Counted from the first letter of the stretch, positions 44,922-55,913 are shown. The stretch is DNA of 64,000 nt from Methylobacterium tardum (GCF_023546765.1 NZ_CP097484.1:623501-687500), one strand, 5' to 3'. The notes: generated by a model not told the origin, from the sequence alone. Made by a program: numbers and translations.

Positions 44922-46048
44922 CGACGGTTCTCCGCCACATCCGCCGTCGTGACCCGCACCTGCCGGATGCGGCCGTCGCGCTCGACCTTCAGCGTCACGG
45001 GCGCACCGAGACCGGCCCACTCGATGGCCGCCGTCAGATCGGCCAGGCGATGGACCGGGCGGCCATTGGCCTCCACGATTACGTCGCCGATGTCCCCGGT
45101 CTGGGGATCGACGCCGCGCAGGCCTGCCTGGGCCGCCGGCGACCCGGGCAGGACCCGCACGATCACCACGCCGTCGATGCCGAGCCGCGCGGTGGCAGCC
45201 TCCTGGGCGGCGATGATGCCGATGCCGGGATTGCGCACGCGTCCCGCCTTGATCAGCTCCGGCACGATCCGGTTGACCACGTCGACCGGAATGGCGAACC
45301 CGATCCCGGCGCTCGCCCCCGACGGCGAGACGATGGCGGTGTTGACGCCGATCAGCCGGCCGGCGGAGTCGAGAAGCGGGCCGCCGGAATTGCCGGGATT
45401 GATCGCCGCATCCGTCTGGATAACGCCGGACACTTCACGCCCCTCGCTGGTCGGCATCCGGCGGCGGACGGCGCTGATCACGCCGGTCGTCAGCGTGTGG
45501 TCGAGGCCGAACGGGTTGCCGATCGCGAAGGTCGATTGGCCGACCTTGAGATCCGCCGAGGTGCCGATCGCCAGGGGCGGCGGCATGTTCGCGACGCGCC
45601 CGAGCTGCAGGACCGCCAGGTCGTAGGACGGCGCCATCCCGACGAGCGTCGCGGGCACCACCGCGCCGTCGCTGAGGCGGACCGAGACGGAGCCGCCGCT
45701 CTGCGCGGCGTTCTGCACCACGTGCGTGTTGGTCACGATATGGCCAGCGCCATCCCAGACGAAGCCGGTGCCGGTCTGCGTGTTGCCCTGCTCGCCACCG
45801 TCCTCATCGAGGTCAAGCAGGTCGCGGTTCTGGGCCGCACCCTGGGCGAAGACGTGGACCACCGACGGGCTCGCCTGCTCGAACAGGGCCACCGTCGCCT
45901 TCTCCGACTGCGCGAGATCGCCGCGCGCGGTTACAGCCCGGGGCGTGTTGGCCGCGTAGAGCAGCGGCTGCAGGTAGGGCTGGACAACATAGAGCGCCAT
46001 CAGGACCAGGACCGCGGCGAGAAGGATGCGCACGGTACGATCCGGCAC
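44918..46048 (-). CDS. HtrA/DegS-like membrane-anchored serine protease with one PDZ domain
   Basis: The 376-residue protein has an N-terminal membrane anchor (RILLAAVLVLMALYVV), a trypsin-like domain with the triad His in VTNTHVV, Asp in SYDLAVLQ and Ser in PGNSGGPLLD, and one PDZ domain (about 270-365: DGVVIVRVLPGSPAAQAGL). The single PDZ and anchor make it DegS/HtrA-like, for periplasmic quality control or stress signalling. First gene of a three-gene operon. Confidence 0.92.
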   Translation of the reverse strand: MPDRTVRILLAAVLVLMALYVVQPYLQPLLYAANTPRAVTARGDLAQSEKATVALFEQASPSVVHVFAQGAAQNRDLLDLDEDGGEQGNTQTGTGFVWDGAGHIVTNTHVVQNAAQSGGSVSVRLSDGAVVPATLVGMAPSYDLAVLQLGRVANMPPPLAIGTSADLKVGQSTFAIGNPFGLDHTLTTGVISAVRRRMPTSEGREVSGVIQTDAAINPGNSGGPLLDSAGRLIGVNTAIVSPSGASAGIGFAIPVDVVNRIVPELIKAGRVRNPGIGIIAAQEAATARLGIDGVVIVRVLPGSPAAQAGLRGVDPQTGDIGDVIVEANGRPVHRLADLTAAIEWAGLGAPVTLKVERDGRIRQVRVTTADVAENRR

Positions 46049-46451
46049 GGGTGTCTCCAGGGAAGGCCCGGGGCGGGCGCGGGTCTTAAGTGCGCGTTCA
46101 GCTTCAGGGCGTCAACACAGACAGGCGCCGCTGCCGACAGGCCTCAGACGTGTTCTGGCGCACGTCGGCGAGCGGCGCAAACTGGCTAACGGAATGGTCA
46201 TCTTTCGAGAGCCACAATTCTCGCAAGTCCACGGCAGCTCGGATGTGTTCAAGACGGCGATGGAACACCGGACCCAGCCTTTCCTCGTGCCTGTGCACCG
46301 GATGCTGGCTTCGAACTCCGCCCGAATTGATCGCAAAACTGCCGCAGAGATGCTTGCTTTGACGCTCAGACCATCGATCCCCGCCGCGTCTCGGCTCAGG
46401 CCGACGGCGGTGATCTGAACGGTCCAAAACGGTTCGGAAGGACGCGTACAC
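46049..46451. other. intergenic stretch with no supported gene
   Basis: These 403 bases are between divergent genes. The part 46180-46380 is less GC-rich than its surroundings. Frames on both strands lack recognisable domains. Only GGAAGGA before ATG 46452 is notable. Confidence 0.45.
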
Positions 46452-46667
46452 ATGGAAACCGAAGCTCTGGAACGGCCCGCGGATCTGACGATCTGGCGCA
46501 CGGCCCCGGCGAGCGCCCCGCTCGCGCAGCCCGAGCGCTTTGACACGCTGCGCGAGGCAATCGCCGCCGCCGCCGGCGCCCTGACCGACCCGGCCAAGCA
46601 GCCCTGGATCATCACCGAAGAGGGCGAGATCCTCTCGCCGAACTGGATCCGCACCTACCTGAACTGA
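46452..46667 (+). CDS. small conserved-looking hypothetical protein
   Basis: A 71-residue cytoplasmic protein (METEALERPADLTIWRTAP, then RFDTLREAIAAAAGAL, then PWIITEEGEILSPNWIRTYL). The pattern, one helix followed by a W-I-x-T-x-x-G-x-I-L strand pair, looks like a compact domain. GGAAGGA is upstream. It is convergent with jetC. Confidence 0.55.
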   Translation: METEALERPADLTIWRTAPASAPLAQPERFDTLREAIAAAAGALTDPAKQPWIITEEGEILSPNWIRTYLN

Positions 46668-46736
46668 CGACCCCAGCGGTCGAGCAACGGGGATACCGGG
46701 GATGGCAGCGCAAGCGCCGCCCCGGGTCCCCGGGGC

Positions 46737-49700
46737 TCACTCCGCCGCGTCTGAGTGGCGGAACCCCTCGATCCCGACCTGGTCGGGATTGATCGCGTGC
46801 AGCGCCCGCCGGGCGGCCTCGAGCGGATGCTCGGCCTCGATCCGGACCGAGGTGAGATCCGGGCTCTTGTAGACCGTCACGATGGTGTCCATCACCTCGG
46901 TGAGCGTCGTGCGCTTGTCCTCGGGCGCCGCGATCAGCAGTTGCAGCCCCCACGCCCGGTAGAGGTCCACCAGCGCCTGGCTGTTGCGCACGTCGAGCTT
47001 CGAGAACGCCTCGTCGAGGAGGCACAGGCCCAGGCCCGGATTCTCGTCGCCCGGCCGGTCGCCGGGATAGTAGGCGCTCGCCAGGGAGGCCGCGATCGCC
47101 ACGTAGAACGGCGCCTGCGCCTCGCCGCCCGAGCCGCGGAGCGCCCGGGCCGACATGGTGGTGCGGTTGCCCGCCCGGTCCCGCATGCCGATCTCGTAGA
47201 CGAAGTAGTTGCGGTAATCGGCGAGCCGCGCCGCATCCTCCGCGCCGGCGATCAGGGCGGTGATCTCCTCAAGCGCCGCCGCCATCGGACCCTCGGCCTC
47301 GCCGGCGAACAGCGCCTGGGCGGCCTCGGGCGAGCGGGCCGTCTCGATGGCGAGCGCGTGGACGGCGGCGTAGCGGCGGTCCACCGCAGCCTCGAACGCG
47401 TAGGTCTGCCCGGTGAAGCTGCGGGCCGAGAGACGCTCGTTCAAAGCCGCGAGCTTGGCGTGGACGCGCTCGAACCGGTCGGCCAGACGCGTCAGCAGGT
47501 CCTCGGTCATGAGGCGGCGCATCTCGGTCTCGGCCCGCTCGGCCTGGGCGCGATAGCGGCGCAGCTCGTGACCTTCCACGGCCTCGTATTCCCGCCGGAC
47601 CCAGGCGAACCCATCGATCGCGGGCGCATCTCCGGCATTGAGCGGGTTCTCGACCCGCCAGGCGGCGCAGGCCTCCGCCAGCTCCCGCTCGGCGATCCGG
47701 CCATGTGACCGGGCGGCGTCGGCCGCCTCCCGGGCCAGCGTGCGCTCGGTGGTCGCCCGCGACCCGGCGGCCTTGGCGTCGAGCCCCGCGAGAGCACGGC
47801 GTGCCTCGGCGATAATGCCGACATCGAACACCTCGGAGCGCGCGAGCCGCACCCGGGCGGCATCGCCGCCCGTGAGCTGGCGCAGGGCCGCGCGCCGCGC
47901 CGCCAGGGCTGCGCGGGTGGCCTCACGCACCGGGCCGAGCCGGGCGCGAAGCGCCGCCTCGTCGGCGAGCAGGCGGTCGAGCTTCGGCTCCAGCTCCTCC
48001 GACAACTCGCGCAGGTAGCCGGCGCGCTCCGCACTCAGCGCGGTGATCTCGGCGGTGAGCCCGGCGGTGTCGTGCTTCTCGATCCCCTCGCGCTCTGTCT
48101 GAAGGGTTCGCCGCCGCCCATCCAGGCCGTCCATCTCGGTCCGCAGGGTGTCGATGTCGTCGAGACCCCGGGCGATGCGGGCGCGGATCGCAGCGGCCGT
48201 GCGGGCCGCCTCGCGCAGCACCGCCGCCTCGCCGCGCAGCCGACGCGCCTCCGCGACCGCCACCTCGTGGGCACGGCGGCTGTCGGCGGTCGGCCCGCGT
48301 TGGCCGCGCGTCATCAGGAGGTCGACGCTGCGCGTCACCGAATAAGCCATGCCGGCGGTGGTGCGACCGCTCGGCGCCACCGCGCGGGCGAGGTGGGCGA
48401 GCTCAGCATCGTCCCGAGCGAGGTCGTAGCCGCCCAGCCGCACCCCCAGGAACGCCTCCGCGTGCGGGTCGCTGGTCTCGATGACGGTGAGCGGCCCGTC
48501 ATCGTAGCGGCGCGCCCGCTGCTTGGCGGTGTCGGTGGTCTTGACCAGGATGCAGCGATGGAACCGATCACGGCCGGATTGCAGGACGCCGAGCGCCTCG
48601 TTCAGCCGGTCCGGCGCCACCACCAGCGCCTCGCGGGCACGCCCGAGCAGGGCTTCGAGGGCCGGCCCCCAGGTCGGATCGGCGATCTCGGCCAGCTCGC
48701 AGATCGGCACCGCCGTGATGCCGCGCCGCTCCAGCTCGCCGCGGAACGCCACCGTGTCGGAGGACAGCCGCGCCGTCGGCCCGGCACCGGTGCGCGGCGC
48801 GGTGCGTTCCGCCTCGCTCTCCTGGGCGCGCGCCTTGAGGGCGGCGTCCTCGGCGGCCCGCTCCAGCGCCTCGTCCGAAATCGGGCAACCGCGCCAGCCC
48901 GTCGACAAGCTCGGCCAGCGGACCGTCGGGGCGCAGGATCTCCTCCGGGAAGATTCCTTGCGCAGGCCGGCCCGGGCACAGGCCTCGGCCAGCCGCGCCG
49001 CCTGCGGGCTGGACGACCGCAGGATCGGGGCCACCGCCTGGAGCTTGCCCATCTGACCGACGAGGCCGACCAAGTCGGCAATCCGGCCCGCGAGTTCCTT
49101 GCGGTCCCGCTCCAGCATGGAGAGGCCGAGGGTCGAGGCGGCAAGCCGCCCCTCCGCGGCACTCGCGGCGGCGAGCGCCTTCTTCTCGGCGATCTCGCCA
49201 TCGATCTCGCGCACGAAGGCGCGGCTCGCGGCGACACGCTCCCGGGCAATCCGCAGGGTATCGGCGCCCTCGCGCAGGCGCGTACGAACGGCGATCAGGT
49301 CGAGGCTACGGCGGCGCAACTCGGCGCTCGCTGCGCGCAAGTCGTGCGTCGCCGCGGCGAGCACCGATTCGCTCCAGGCCTCGTAACGGTCCCGAAGGCG
49401 CCGCAGGCGGCCGAGGCGTGTCTCCAGCTCGGCGATCGTCTCCAGGAGGCGCCGCCAGTTCGCGATGGAGAGGCGGACGCGCTCGACGTCCAGCGGTTCC
49501 GGGTCGAGCACGAAGGCGCGCACGAAGGCGCTGGTGTCGAAGATCGGCTTGAACGCCACCGCGTTGGCGAAGCTGCGCAGGAAATGGCGGGGCTCGGGCG
49601 CCAGCGCGCCCTCGCGCAGGGTCGCGAGGATGTCCGCCGTGAAGCGCTCGCCGGAGGTGCGGTATTCCGTGAAGCTCGATGCCCGGGCGCGCAGGTCCGC

Positions 49701-50244
49701 GGCGATCTCGCTCCACGGCGCCGTGTAGCTGCCGCCCGGGGCGGTGCGGGCGTAATCGGCGATCTCGAACCGGTGCCCGACCGCGATGAAGCGCGAGAGC
49801 ACGGTCTCCTTCGGCTCGACGGCGCGCGCCGCCAGCGCCAGCCCGACCGTGACCACGCGCCCCGACTCGGGGTTCTCGAACACGAGGGCGAGCACGGTCT
49901 CGCAGGATTCCCGCGTCGGGCGACCGCCCTCCGCCGGGTCGCTGATCCAGCCCAGGCAATAGTCCCGCACCGTGCGGGCGCTGCGGCCTGAGGCCGAGGC
50001 GTTGAGGGCGAGACGGCTGGCATTGTTGCCGGCCAGAACCGTGCCGACCGCGTCGAAAATCGTCCGACTTCCCGGCGCCCGTCGGCCCGACGAGCGCGGC
50101 CGCGCCGCGCAGCCGAATCTGCTCGCGGCGGATCAGGTACCAGTTCGAGATGGCGATGTCGGTGAGGACGTACACGAGACGGGGCGTCGGACCGTTGGCA
50201 GGAATTCGGCCGGCCCAGTTGGCCGGGATCGGCCGCGTATGCAA
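46737..50244 (-). pseudogene. jetC: JetC/MksB-like SMC ATPase, with one-base indels
   Basis: This is the SMC-like ATPase of a Wadjet/MksBEF-type complex, over 1,150 residues. The head's Walker A is VGPTGAGKS near 50070. A one-base insertion at about 50064 then breaks the frame just before TIFDAVGTVLAGNN. Long coiled-coil arms follow, a hinge-like region (ITAVPICELAEIADPTWG), and the C-terminal head with the signature GSGGEAQAPFY, Walker B LCLLDEAFSKLD and a D-loop. A second pair of indels, at about 48961 and 48878-48880, leaves 27 residues out of frame and cancels out. The start may be ATG 50244 or GTG 50175; neither has a good ribosome-binding site. In intact systems it follows jetB directly, but here a chemoreceptor gene lies between. 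Confidence 0.85.
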
Positions 50245-50333
50245 GCCGACCGGGTCGCCGCCCGGATGCGGGACACGACCACAAATTATGACAATTTTAG
50301 CACAACTTGTTCATGCCGCTGGGATCTCGCCCG

Positions 50334-52028
50334 ATGACCCGGTCTCGATCGATGCGCCTGAGCCTGAAGACGAAGTTGAGCGGCCTGTTCATCATGCTGC
50401 TCCTCGCAGCGATGATCCAGGGCGGCGTCACGCTGTACAAGATGCAGGCGGTCGATCAGCGACTGACGGAGCTTCTCGACAACGCCGTCCCGTCGATCAA
50501 CGAGGCCCAGGCCATCAATGCCTTCGTGCTTCGGACCCGACTGTGGCAGTTCCGATACGTCACGGCAGATACGCAGGCCGAGCGGGACACGAGCCTGAAG
50601 AATGCGGACGAGATGACCCGCAACCGCCAAGCGAAGGTTGAGGCGTACCGCGCCTTGGTGGCCTCGAAAGAGGAGCAGGCCATCTACGAGGATCTGCTGA
50701 CCAAGCTCGCGGCCCAGGAAAAGGATTGGGACCGGTTGCGGGCTTTTCCGGCCGATGCGCACGAGCAGGCGCTCGCCTATTTCCGCGGTCCGATGAATGC
50801 CAACTATCTGGCGGCCTCGACGGCCACCCGGGCCCTCGCCGATCTCAATATCAAGACCGGCGCGGCTGCCGGGCAGGTCGCCCGCCAGAGCCAGACGGAA
50901 GCCGTCCAGGCCACCGTGACCATCCTGGTCGTCACCGTGCTGATCGCCCTCGGCGCGATGCTCTACGCCTTCGTCGGCGTGTCGCGCCCGCTGGCGGCCA
51001 TGACGCAGGCCATGCGGCGCCTCGCGGACGGCGACACGGAGGCCGCAGTGCCCTTCGCCCAGCGGCGGGACGAGATCGGCGACATGTCGGCGACCGTGGA
51101 CGTGTTCAAGCAGAACCTGCTGCATGCCCGGGCCCTGGAGGCCGAGACCGCGCTCGCCCGCGCCGGCGCCGAGGCGCAGCGCCGCCAGGCCGCGCGGGAC
51201 CTGGCCGATCGGTTCGAGGCGAGCGTCGGCGGCATCGTCGGGTCCGTCACCGCCGCGGCGACCCAGCTTCAGGCCACCGCCCAGAGCCTGACCGCGACCG
51301 CGACGCAGACCGCCGGCCAGTCGACCAGCGCGGCCGCGGCCGCCGAGGAGGCCTCGACCAACGTGACGACGGTGGCCGCCGCGGCCGAGGAACTCGGCTC
51401 CTCGGTCAACGAGATCGGGCGCCAGGTCGGTTCCTCCGCAGACCTCGCGCAGGCCGCCGTCCAGGAGGCCGGCGCGACCGCCCAGTTGGTCCAGGAACTG
51501 AGTGCGGCGGCGCGGCGGGTCGGGGAGGTCGCCGACCTGATCTCCGCCATCGCGAGCCAGACCAACCTGCTGGCGCTCAACGCCACCATCGAGGCGGCGC
51601 GCGCCGGCGCGGCGGGCAAGGGCTTTGCGGTCGTCGCCTCCGAGGTAAAGGCGCTCGCCGACCAGACCGCCAAGGCCACCGCCGAGATCTCCGCGCAGAT
51701 CGGGCAGATCCAGGGTTCGACCGGGCAGGCCGTCCAGGCGATCGACGGGATCGCCGGGCGCATCCGCGAGATCAGCGGCATGGCGAACTCGATCGCGGCC
51801 GCCGTGGAGGAGCAGGGCGCGGCGACTCAGGAGATCGTCCGCAATGTCGCCGAGGCCGCGACCGGGACGGACGCTGTCACCGCCAACGTGAGCGGCGTCG
51901 CCGGGTCCGCCGAGGAGACGGGCGCGGCCGCCGCCCAGGTCCTGGCCTCGGCCTCCGAGATGGCCCGCCAGGCCGCTCATCTCGGCAGCGAGGTCGAGCG
52001 CTTTCTTGCGACCGTCCGGGCGGCCTGA
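50334..52028 (+). CDS. methyl-accepting chemotaxis protein
   Basis: A 564-residue chemoreceptor with a first membrane helix ([21 protein letters not shown]), a periplasmic four-helix-bundle type sensor of about 150 residues, a second helix ([21 protein letters not shown]), HAMP, and a signalling domain with the hairpin tip consensus [27 protein letters not shown] and [12 protein letters not shown]. The C-terminus has no CheR-binding pentapeptide. It lies on the plus strand between jetC and jetB, both on the minus strand. ATG 50334 has GGGA upstream; a TTG at 50307 and an ATG at 50313 are alternatives. Confidence 0.93.
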   Translation: MTRSRSMRLSLKTKLSGLFIMLLLAAMIQGGVTLYKMQAVDQRLTELLDNAVPSINEAQAINAFVLRTRLWQFRYVTADTQAERDTSLKNADEMTRNRQAKVEAYRALVASKEEQAIYEDLLTKLAAQEKDWDRLRAFPADAHEQALAYFRGPMNANYLAASTATRALADLNIKTGAAAGQVARQSQTEAVQATVTILVVTVLIALGAMLYAFVGVSRPLAAMTQAMRRLADGDTEAAVPFAQRRDEIGDMSATVDVFKQNLLHARALEAETALARAGAEAQRRQAARDLADRFEASVGGIVGSVTAAATQLQATAQSLTATATQTAGQSTSAAAAAEEASTNVTTVAAAAEELGSSVNEIGRQVGSSADLAQAAVQEAGATAQLVQELSAAARRVGEVADLISAIASQTNLLALNATIEAARAGAAGKGFAVVASEVKALADQTAKATAEISAQIGQIQGSTGQAVQAIDGIAGRIREISGMANSIAAAVEEQGAATQEIVRNVAEAATGTDAVTANVSGVAGSAEETGAAAAQVLASASEMARQAAHLGSEVERFLATVRAA

Positions 52029-52097
52029 GCGGAAACCGGTGGGCGGGGGCTTGCGGGTGAGGAGCCCGGTCGCCCCCGTCATCGACAGGCGCCGGCC

Positions 52098-52610
52098 TCA
52101 GGCCTCGCCGGCCTCCGACCAGGCCCGCAGGCGCTCCAGCCACGCATCCGAGGCCAGCACGGCGAGACCCGGCAGGAGCGAGAGCGGGGTGACCCGCTCG
52201 ACCCGGTCGCGCTCGCCGAGCCGCAGCCCGCCGCGCTTGGCGTACATGCGGAGGATGTCGGCGAGCCGGCCCTCCTCCGGCGGCTCGTTGCGCGCCACGG
52301 TCCGGATCTTCTCGACGATCTCGTCGGTGGTGCACTCGACGATCCCGTCGGTGCCGGCGCGGTGGTCGCGCAGGCCCTCCTCGTACAGGAGCCGGAGCGC
52401 CAGCAGCACCAGGGTCTCGTCCTTGCGCAGGCGCTCCGAGACGATGTCGTGGCGCGGCGCGTCCGCCGACGGGCTCAGCGAGACCATCTGGTCGCGGTGC
52501 GAGACCGTGAGCGCGTATCCAAGACAGGCGAAATAGTCGGTGAAGAACGGCGCATAGTGCCGGGCAAGCTCGTAGGAGCGGCCGATCCCCTGCGTGTCCG
52601 CGTAGATCAC
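52098..52610 (-). CDS. jetB: JetB/MksE-like (DUF4194) condensin subunit
   Basis: A 170-residue winged-helix KITE-type subunit of the JetABC complex. Family features are ARHYAPFFTDYFACLGYALTV at the N-terminus, RLRKDETLVLLALRLLYEEG, and TDEIVEKIRTVA with ILRMYAKRGGLRL. It starts at GTG 52610, which overlaps the true end of jetA as GTGA. The next minus-strand gene, jetC, is 1.85 kb away because of the intervening chemoreceptor gene. Confidence 0.85.
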   Translation of the reverse strand: MIYADTQGIGRSYELARHYAPFFTDYFACLGYALTVSHRDQMVSLSPSADAPRHDIVSERLRKDETLVLLALRLLYEEGLRDHRAGTDGIVECTTDEIVEKIRTVARNEPPEEGRLADILRMYAKRGGLRLGERDRVERVTPLSLLPGLAVLASDAWLERLRAWSEAGEA

Positions 52611-52715
52611 CTGCCCTTCAGCAGCACCTGAAGCGCGCGGCTGAGCTCCTCGGCATCGGGCGCCCGGGCCCCGGGAGGCGGCGGCTCGTCACCGTCGATG
52701 ATGGCGCGGAAGCCC

Positions 52716-54086
52716 TCAAGCACGGGGACGGCGCTCCAACAGGAAATCCGGGCAGTCGAGCCAGCCGTTGACCACCCGCTCCGGCAGACGCGTGACGGCG
52801 TATCGCTCGCCGAGCCGCGCGTCGAACAGCACGTCGATCTCGCGCAGGCGCTGGAACACGACGAAGTCGTCGACGCCCGCGATGACGATCTGCGACCCGC
52901 GCAGCCGCACGGCCTTGCCGAGCCGCGCCTCCACGAAGGCGGTCATGCTCTCGGGCGTCACGGTGGTGCGGCGCTGGAACTCCGCCTTGGCGGCCGCGAA
53001 GGCGTCCACCACGGGATCGTCCTCCAGGTCGGGCAGGGGCTCCATGTCGATCGCGCTCTTGCGCGCCCGCGGCGCCTGGAGATGCGCGTGGCCGATGGGT
53101 GGCCGCAGCTGGGAGACGTCGGCCGGCACGTCGGGCGCGATCTCCGAACCGCCGATGGCCCGCAGCATCGCGGCGGCGCGCTCGACCCCGCTCGGATCCG
53201 GGCGGTCCATGACGTGCAGGGCGGCGCCGATCCGACGCTCCAGACGGGCCACGACGGCGTCGACGGCATCGAGATGGTTGTCGAGCCCCTCGAACACCGA
53301 GAGGATCTGGGCGAGGTCGGCCCGGACCGCCCGCTGGGCGGTGTCGAGATCGGGGCTGCGGCCTTCGCGGATCAGGCCCTCGGCCAGCGCCCGCAGGGTG
53401 AGCGCGTCGCGCAAAGCCCGGCCCGCCTCGCGCACCACGCTGGCGCGGAACCGGAACGGGTTGAAGCGCGTGTGCAGCGTCCGGTAGTCGCTGATCAGGT
53501 GGCGCTCGACGAAATCCTCGAAGAACAGCCGGAAGGTCTTGGCCCGGTCCGGCTCGCGCAGGATCCGCTCCTCGACCTTGCGCATGCCGGCGGCGAGCCC
53601 GCGCACATGCGACAGGAAGGCGGCGGCGGCCCGGGCGGCGTTGGACAGGGCCTCCGAGCGGTTCGCCGGGTCCGACAGGGCGCTCTCCAGCCCACCCAGC
53701 ACCTCCAGAACGGCGCCGCCGTAGGAGCGGGTCTCGCCCCGTTCGAGGCGGGACAGCTCCTCCAGTAGGAGACGCGCCTCGGGATCGAACTCCACCACCG
53801 GCACGTAGCGCTCGCGACGCTCGATCAGCCAGCCGGTGTCGAGAAGGCGCCGGTACAGCGCGGTCCGGCGCTCAGCGGGATCGGCCGAGATCGGCTCGTC
53901 GCCGCTGACCTCCGGATCGCTCCAGCCCGCGGCGAAGTCGCCGATCTCGGCGAGCAACTCGGCTTTGCGCACCGGCTCGGCCCCGAGGACGCGCCGATGC
54001 AGGTGCAGGAGCAGGGCCGCATTGAAGCCGCGGCTCGGAGCCGCGAGCGGCTTGAACAGCTCGTCGGGCAGCTGCGCGAACAGCAT
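52716..54086 (-). CDS. jetA: JetA/MksF-like kleisin subunit
   Basis: The kleisin-like subunit of the JetABC complex, 456 residues in this frame. It begins LFAQLPDELFKPLAAPSRGF, contains the wHTH part AELLAEIGDFAAGW, and the helices FFEDFVERHLISDYRTLHTRF. The frame stops at 52716, but in another frame the DNA continues as VPVLEGFRAIIDGDEPPPPG to ALQVLLKGR and ends at TGA 52607-52609. That stop overlaps the jetB start as GTGA. One extra C near 52730 explains the difference, so the real gene probably spans 52607-54086. Confidence 0.85.
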   Translation of the reverse strand: MLFAQLPDELFKPLAAPSRGFNAALLLHLHRRVLGAEPVRKAELLAEIGDFAAGWSDPEVSGDEPISADPAERRTALYRRLLDTGWLIERRERYVPVVEFDPEARLLLEELSRLERGETRSYGGAVLEVLGGLESALSDPANRSEALSNAARAAAAFLSHVRGLAAGMRKVEERILREPDRAKTFRLFFEDFVERHLISDYRTLHTRFNPFRFRASVVREAGRALRDALTLRALAEGLIREGRSPDLDTAQRAVRADLAQILSVFEGLDNHLDAVDAVVARLERRIGAALHVMDRPDPSGVERAAAMLRAIGGSEIAPDVPADVSQLRPPIGHAHLQAPRARKSAIDMEPLPDLEDDPVVDAFAAAKAEFQRRTTVTPESMTAFVEARLGKAVRLRGSQIVIAGVDDFVVFQRLREIDVLFDARLGERYAVTRLPERVVNGWLDCPDFLLERRPRA

Positions 54087-54122
54087 GTCTTCGGGACTCT
54101 CGCCGTCCGCGCAGCCGTGACG

Positions 54123-54539
54123 TTACTTCGCGCCGAGGAGCTCGACGTCGAAGATCAGCGTGGCATTCGGCGGGATCACGCCGCCGGCGCCCCGGGCGCC
54201 GTAGCCCAGCTGCGGCGGGATGATCAGGGTGCGCTTGCCGCCGGTCTTCATGGTGGCGACGCCCTCGTCCCAGCCCTTGATCACCTGGCCGGCGCCGAGG
54301 GGGAACGAGAAGGGCTGGTTGCGGTCGCGGGAGGAGTCGAACTTCTTGCCCTTCTTGCCGCCCTCGTCGAGCCAGCCGGTGTACTGGACGGTGACCTGCT
54401 GACCGGCCTTGGGCTCAGGCCCGGTCCCGACGACCTCGTCCTGGTACTTGAGGCCGGAGGGCAGGGTGACGGTCTCGGCATTGGCGGCTGTGCTCATGGC
54501 GATCAACGCGGCTCCGGCGATGAGGGACAGGCGAGGCAT
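54123..54539 (-). CDS. periplasmic FKBP-type peptidyl-prolyl isomerase
   Basis: A 138-residue protein with signal peptide [21 protein letters not shown] and one complete FKBP domain: [64 protein letters not shown]. It should speed proline isomerisation in the periplasm. Confidence 0.95.
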   Translation of the reverse strand: MPRLSLIAGAALIAMSTAANAETVTLPSGLKYQDEVVGTGPEPKAGQQVTVQYTGWLDEGGKKGKKFDSSRDRNQPFSFPLGAGQVIKGWDEGVATMKTGGKRTLIIPPQLGYGARGAGGVIPPNATLIFDVELLGAK

Positions 54540-54648
54540 GGTTTCTCCCTGGAGCCGGCGCCGTACGCGCCGGCCGTCGGAGCGCTTCTATCGGCTCACG
54601 TCCGGCGAGGCCAGGGCGGGTCATCACGGCCCGCAAGCGCGGTGACGG

Positions 54649-55871
54649 TCAGCCGCCCAGCATTCCGGCCAGATGCTGCACCAGCCGGCGGGCGACCTCG
54701 TCCTTGCCGAGGCGCGGCCAGGATTCCACCGCGCCGTCCGGGCGGATCAGGTGGACGGCGTTGGCGACGCCGCCCATGACGCCGCCTTCAGCCGAGACGT
54801 CGTTGGCCACGATCAGATCGCAACCCTTGCGGGCGATCTTCGCGCGGGCGTGATCCAGCACCGCGTCGGTTTCCGCGGCGAACCCGACCACGAGGGTGGG
54901 CGCCCCGACGGCCTCCGCGCGATCGTCGCGAGGATGTCGGGGTTCTCGGCGAGGGGAAGCAGGGCGGGTCCGCTGCCGTCCTTCTTGATCTTCTTGGTCC
55001 CGGCCTCGTGCTCCGGCCGCCAATCGGCCACCGCCGCGGCGAAGACGGCGATGTCGGCCGGGAGCGCGGCCTCGACGGCGGCCAGCATCTCCCGTGCGGT
55101 CTCGACCCGCACCACGGTCACGCGCGGCGGATCGGGAATCGTCACCGGCCCGGAGACCAGGGTCACGATGGCGCCAGCCCGCGCGGCCGCTTCCGCGATG
55201 GCATGCCCCTGCCGGCCCGACGAGCGGTTGGCGAGGTAGCGCACCGGGTCGATCGGCTCGTGGGTGGGGCCGGAGGTCACCAGCACCCGTCGTCCGGCGA
55301 GGGGCCGCGCCGCGCCATCCGCGCCCAGCATCGTCTCCAGCGCGTCGGCGATTTCGTTGGGCTCGGCCATGCGTCCGGGGCCGGACTCGGGCTCCGCCAT
55401 GCGGCCGGCATTCGGGCCGACCACGCGAACGCCATCGCCCTCCAGGGTCGCGAGGTTGCGTCGGGTGGCCGGGTGCGCCCACATCTGCACGTTCATGGCC
55501 GGCGCGATCAGGATCGGCAGGGTCGTGGCCAGGAGCACGGTGGTCGCCAGATCGGCCGCGTGGCCGCCGGCGAGGCGGGCCATCAGGTTGGCGGTGGCGG
55601 GCGCAACGATGACCGCATCGGCTTGGCGGGCGAGCTTGATATGGCCGATCTCGGCCTCGGAGGCCCGGTCGAACAGGTCGGTATGGGCACGCTCGCCAGC
55701 GAGCGCCGCCGCCGCCAGGGGCGTGACGAATTCCTGGGCTCCCGCGGTGAGAACCGGGCAGACGCTGGCGCCCCGCTCGCGCAGCCGCCGGATCAGATCG
55801 AGGGCCTTGTAGGCCGCGATGCCCCCGCCGATGACGAGGAGGACGCGGCGGTTGGCGAGGGTCTCGGTCAT
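54649..55871 (-). pseudogene. coaBC: coenzyme A biosynthesis bifunctional protein CoaBC, one-base frameshift
   Basis: CoaBC joins 4'-phosphopantothenate to cysteine and decarboxylates the product. The N-terminal CoaC domain has GGGIAAYKALDLIRRL, HIKLARQADAVIVAPAT and the PAMNVQMW active site. The CoaB domain has LVTSGPTHEPIDPVRYL, NRSSGRQGHAIA, AAAVADWRP and KKIKKDG. The frame breaks near 54914-54921 after NPDILATIAR. The end continues in another frame: AEAVGAPTLVVGFAAETD, then CDLIVANDV and a final segment to 54649. CoaBC is normally essential, so the shift is probably a sequence error. Confidence 0.9.
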
Positions 55872-55913
55872 GCCGGACCCTCTGCGCGGCTGCGCGCGCT
55901 CGTCAAGCCGGAC

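Noticed and set aside
46112..46418. Frames on both strands in the gap before 46452, one with a CENCG-like cysteine pair
   Set aside because: The minus-strand frame is antisense to the 71-residue gene and its cysteines occur in unstructured sequence without other zinc-ribbon features.
44673..46736. Search for jetD downstream of jetC
   Set aside because: The only genes are HtrA, a small secreted protein and a 71-residue hypothetical; no TOPRIM-like or DUF2220 features.
48072..49991. 639-residue plus-strand frame opposite jetC
   Set aside because: Low-complexity Arg/Gly/Leu composition with no domain; jetC on the other strand has clear SMC motifs.
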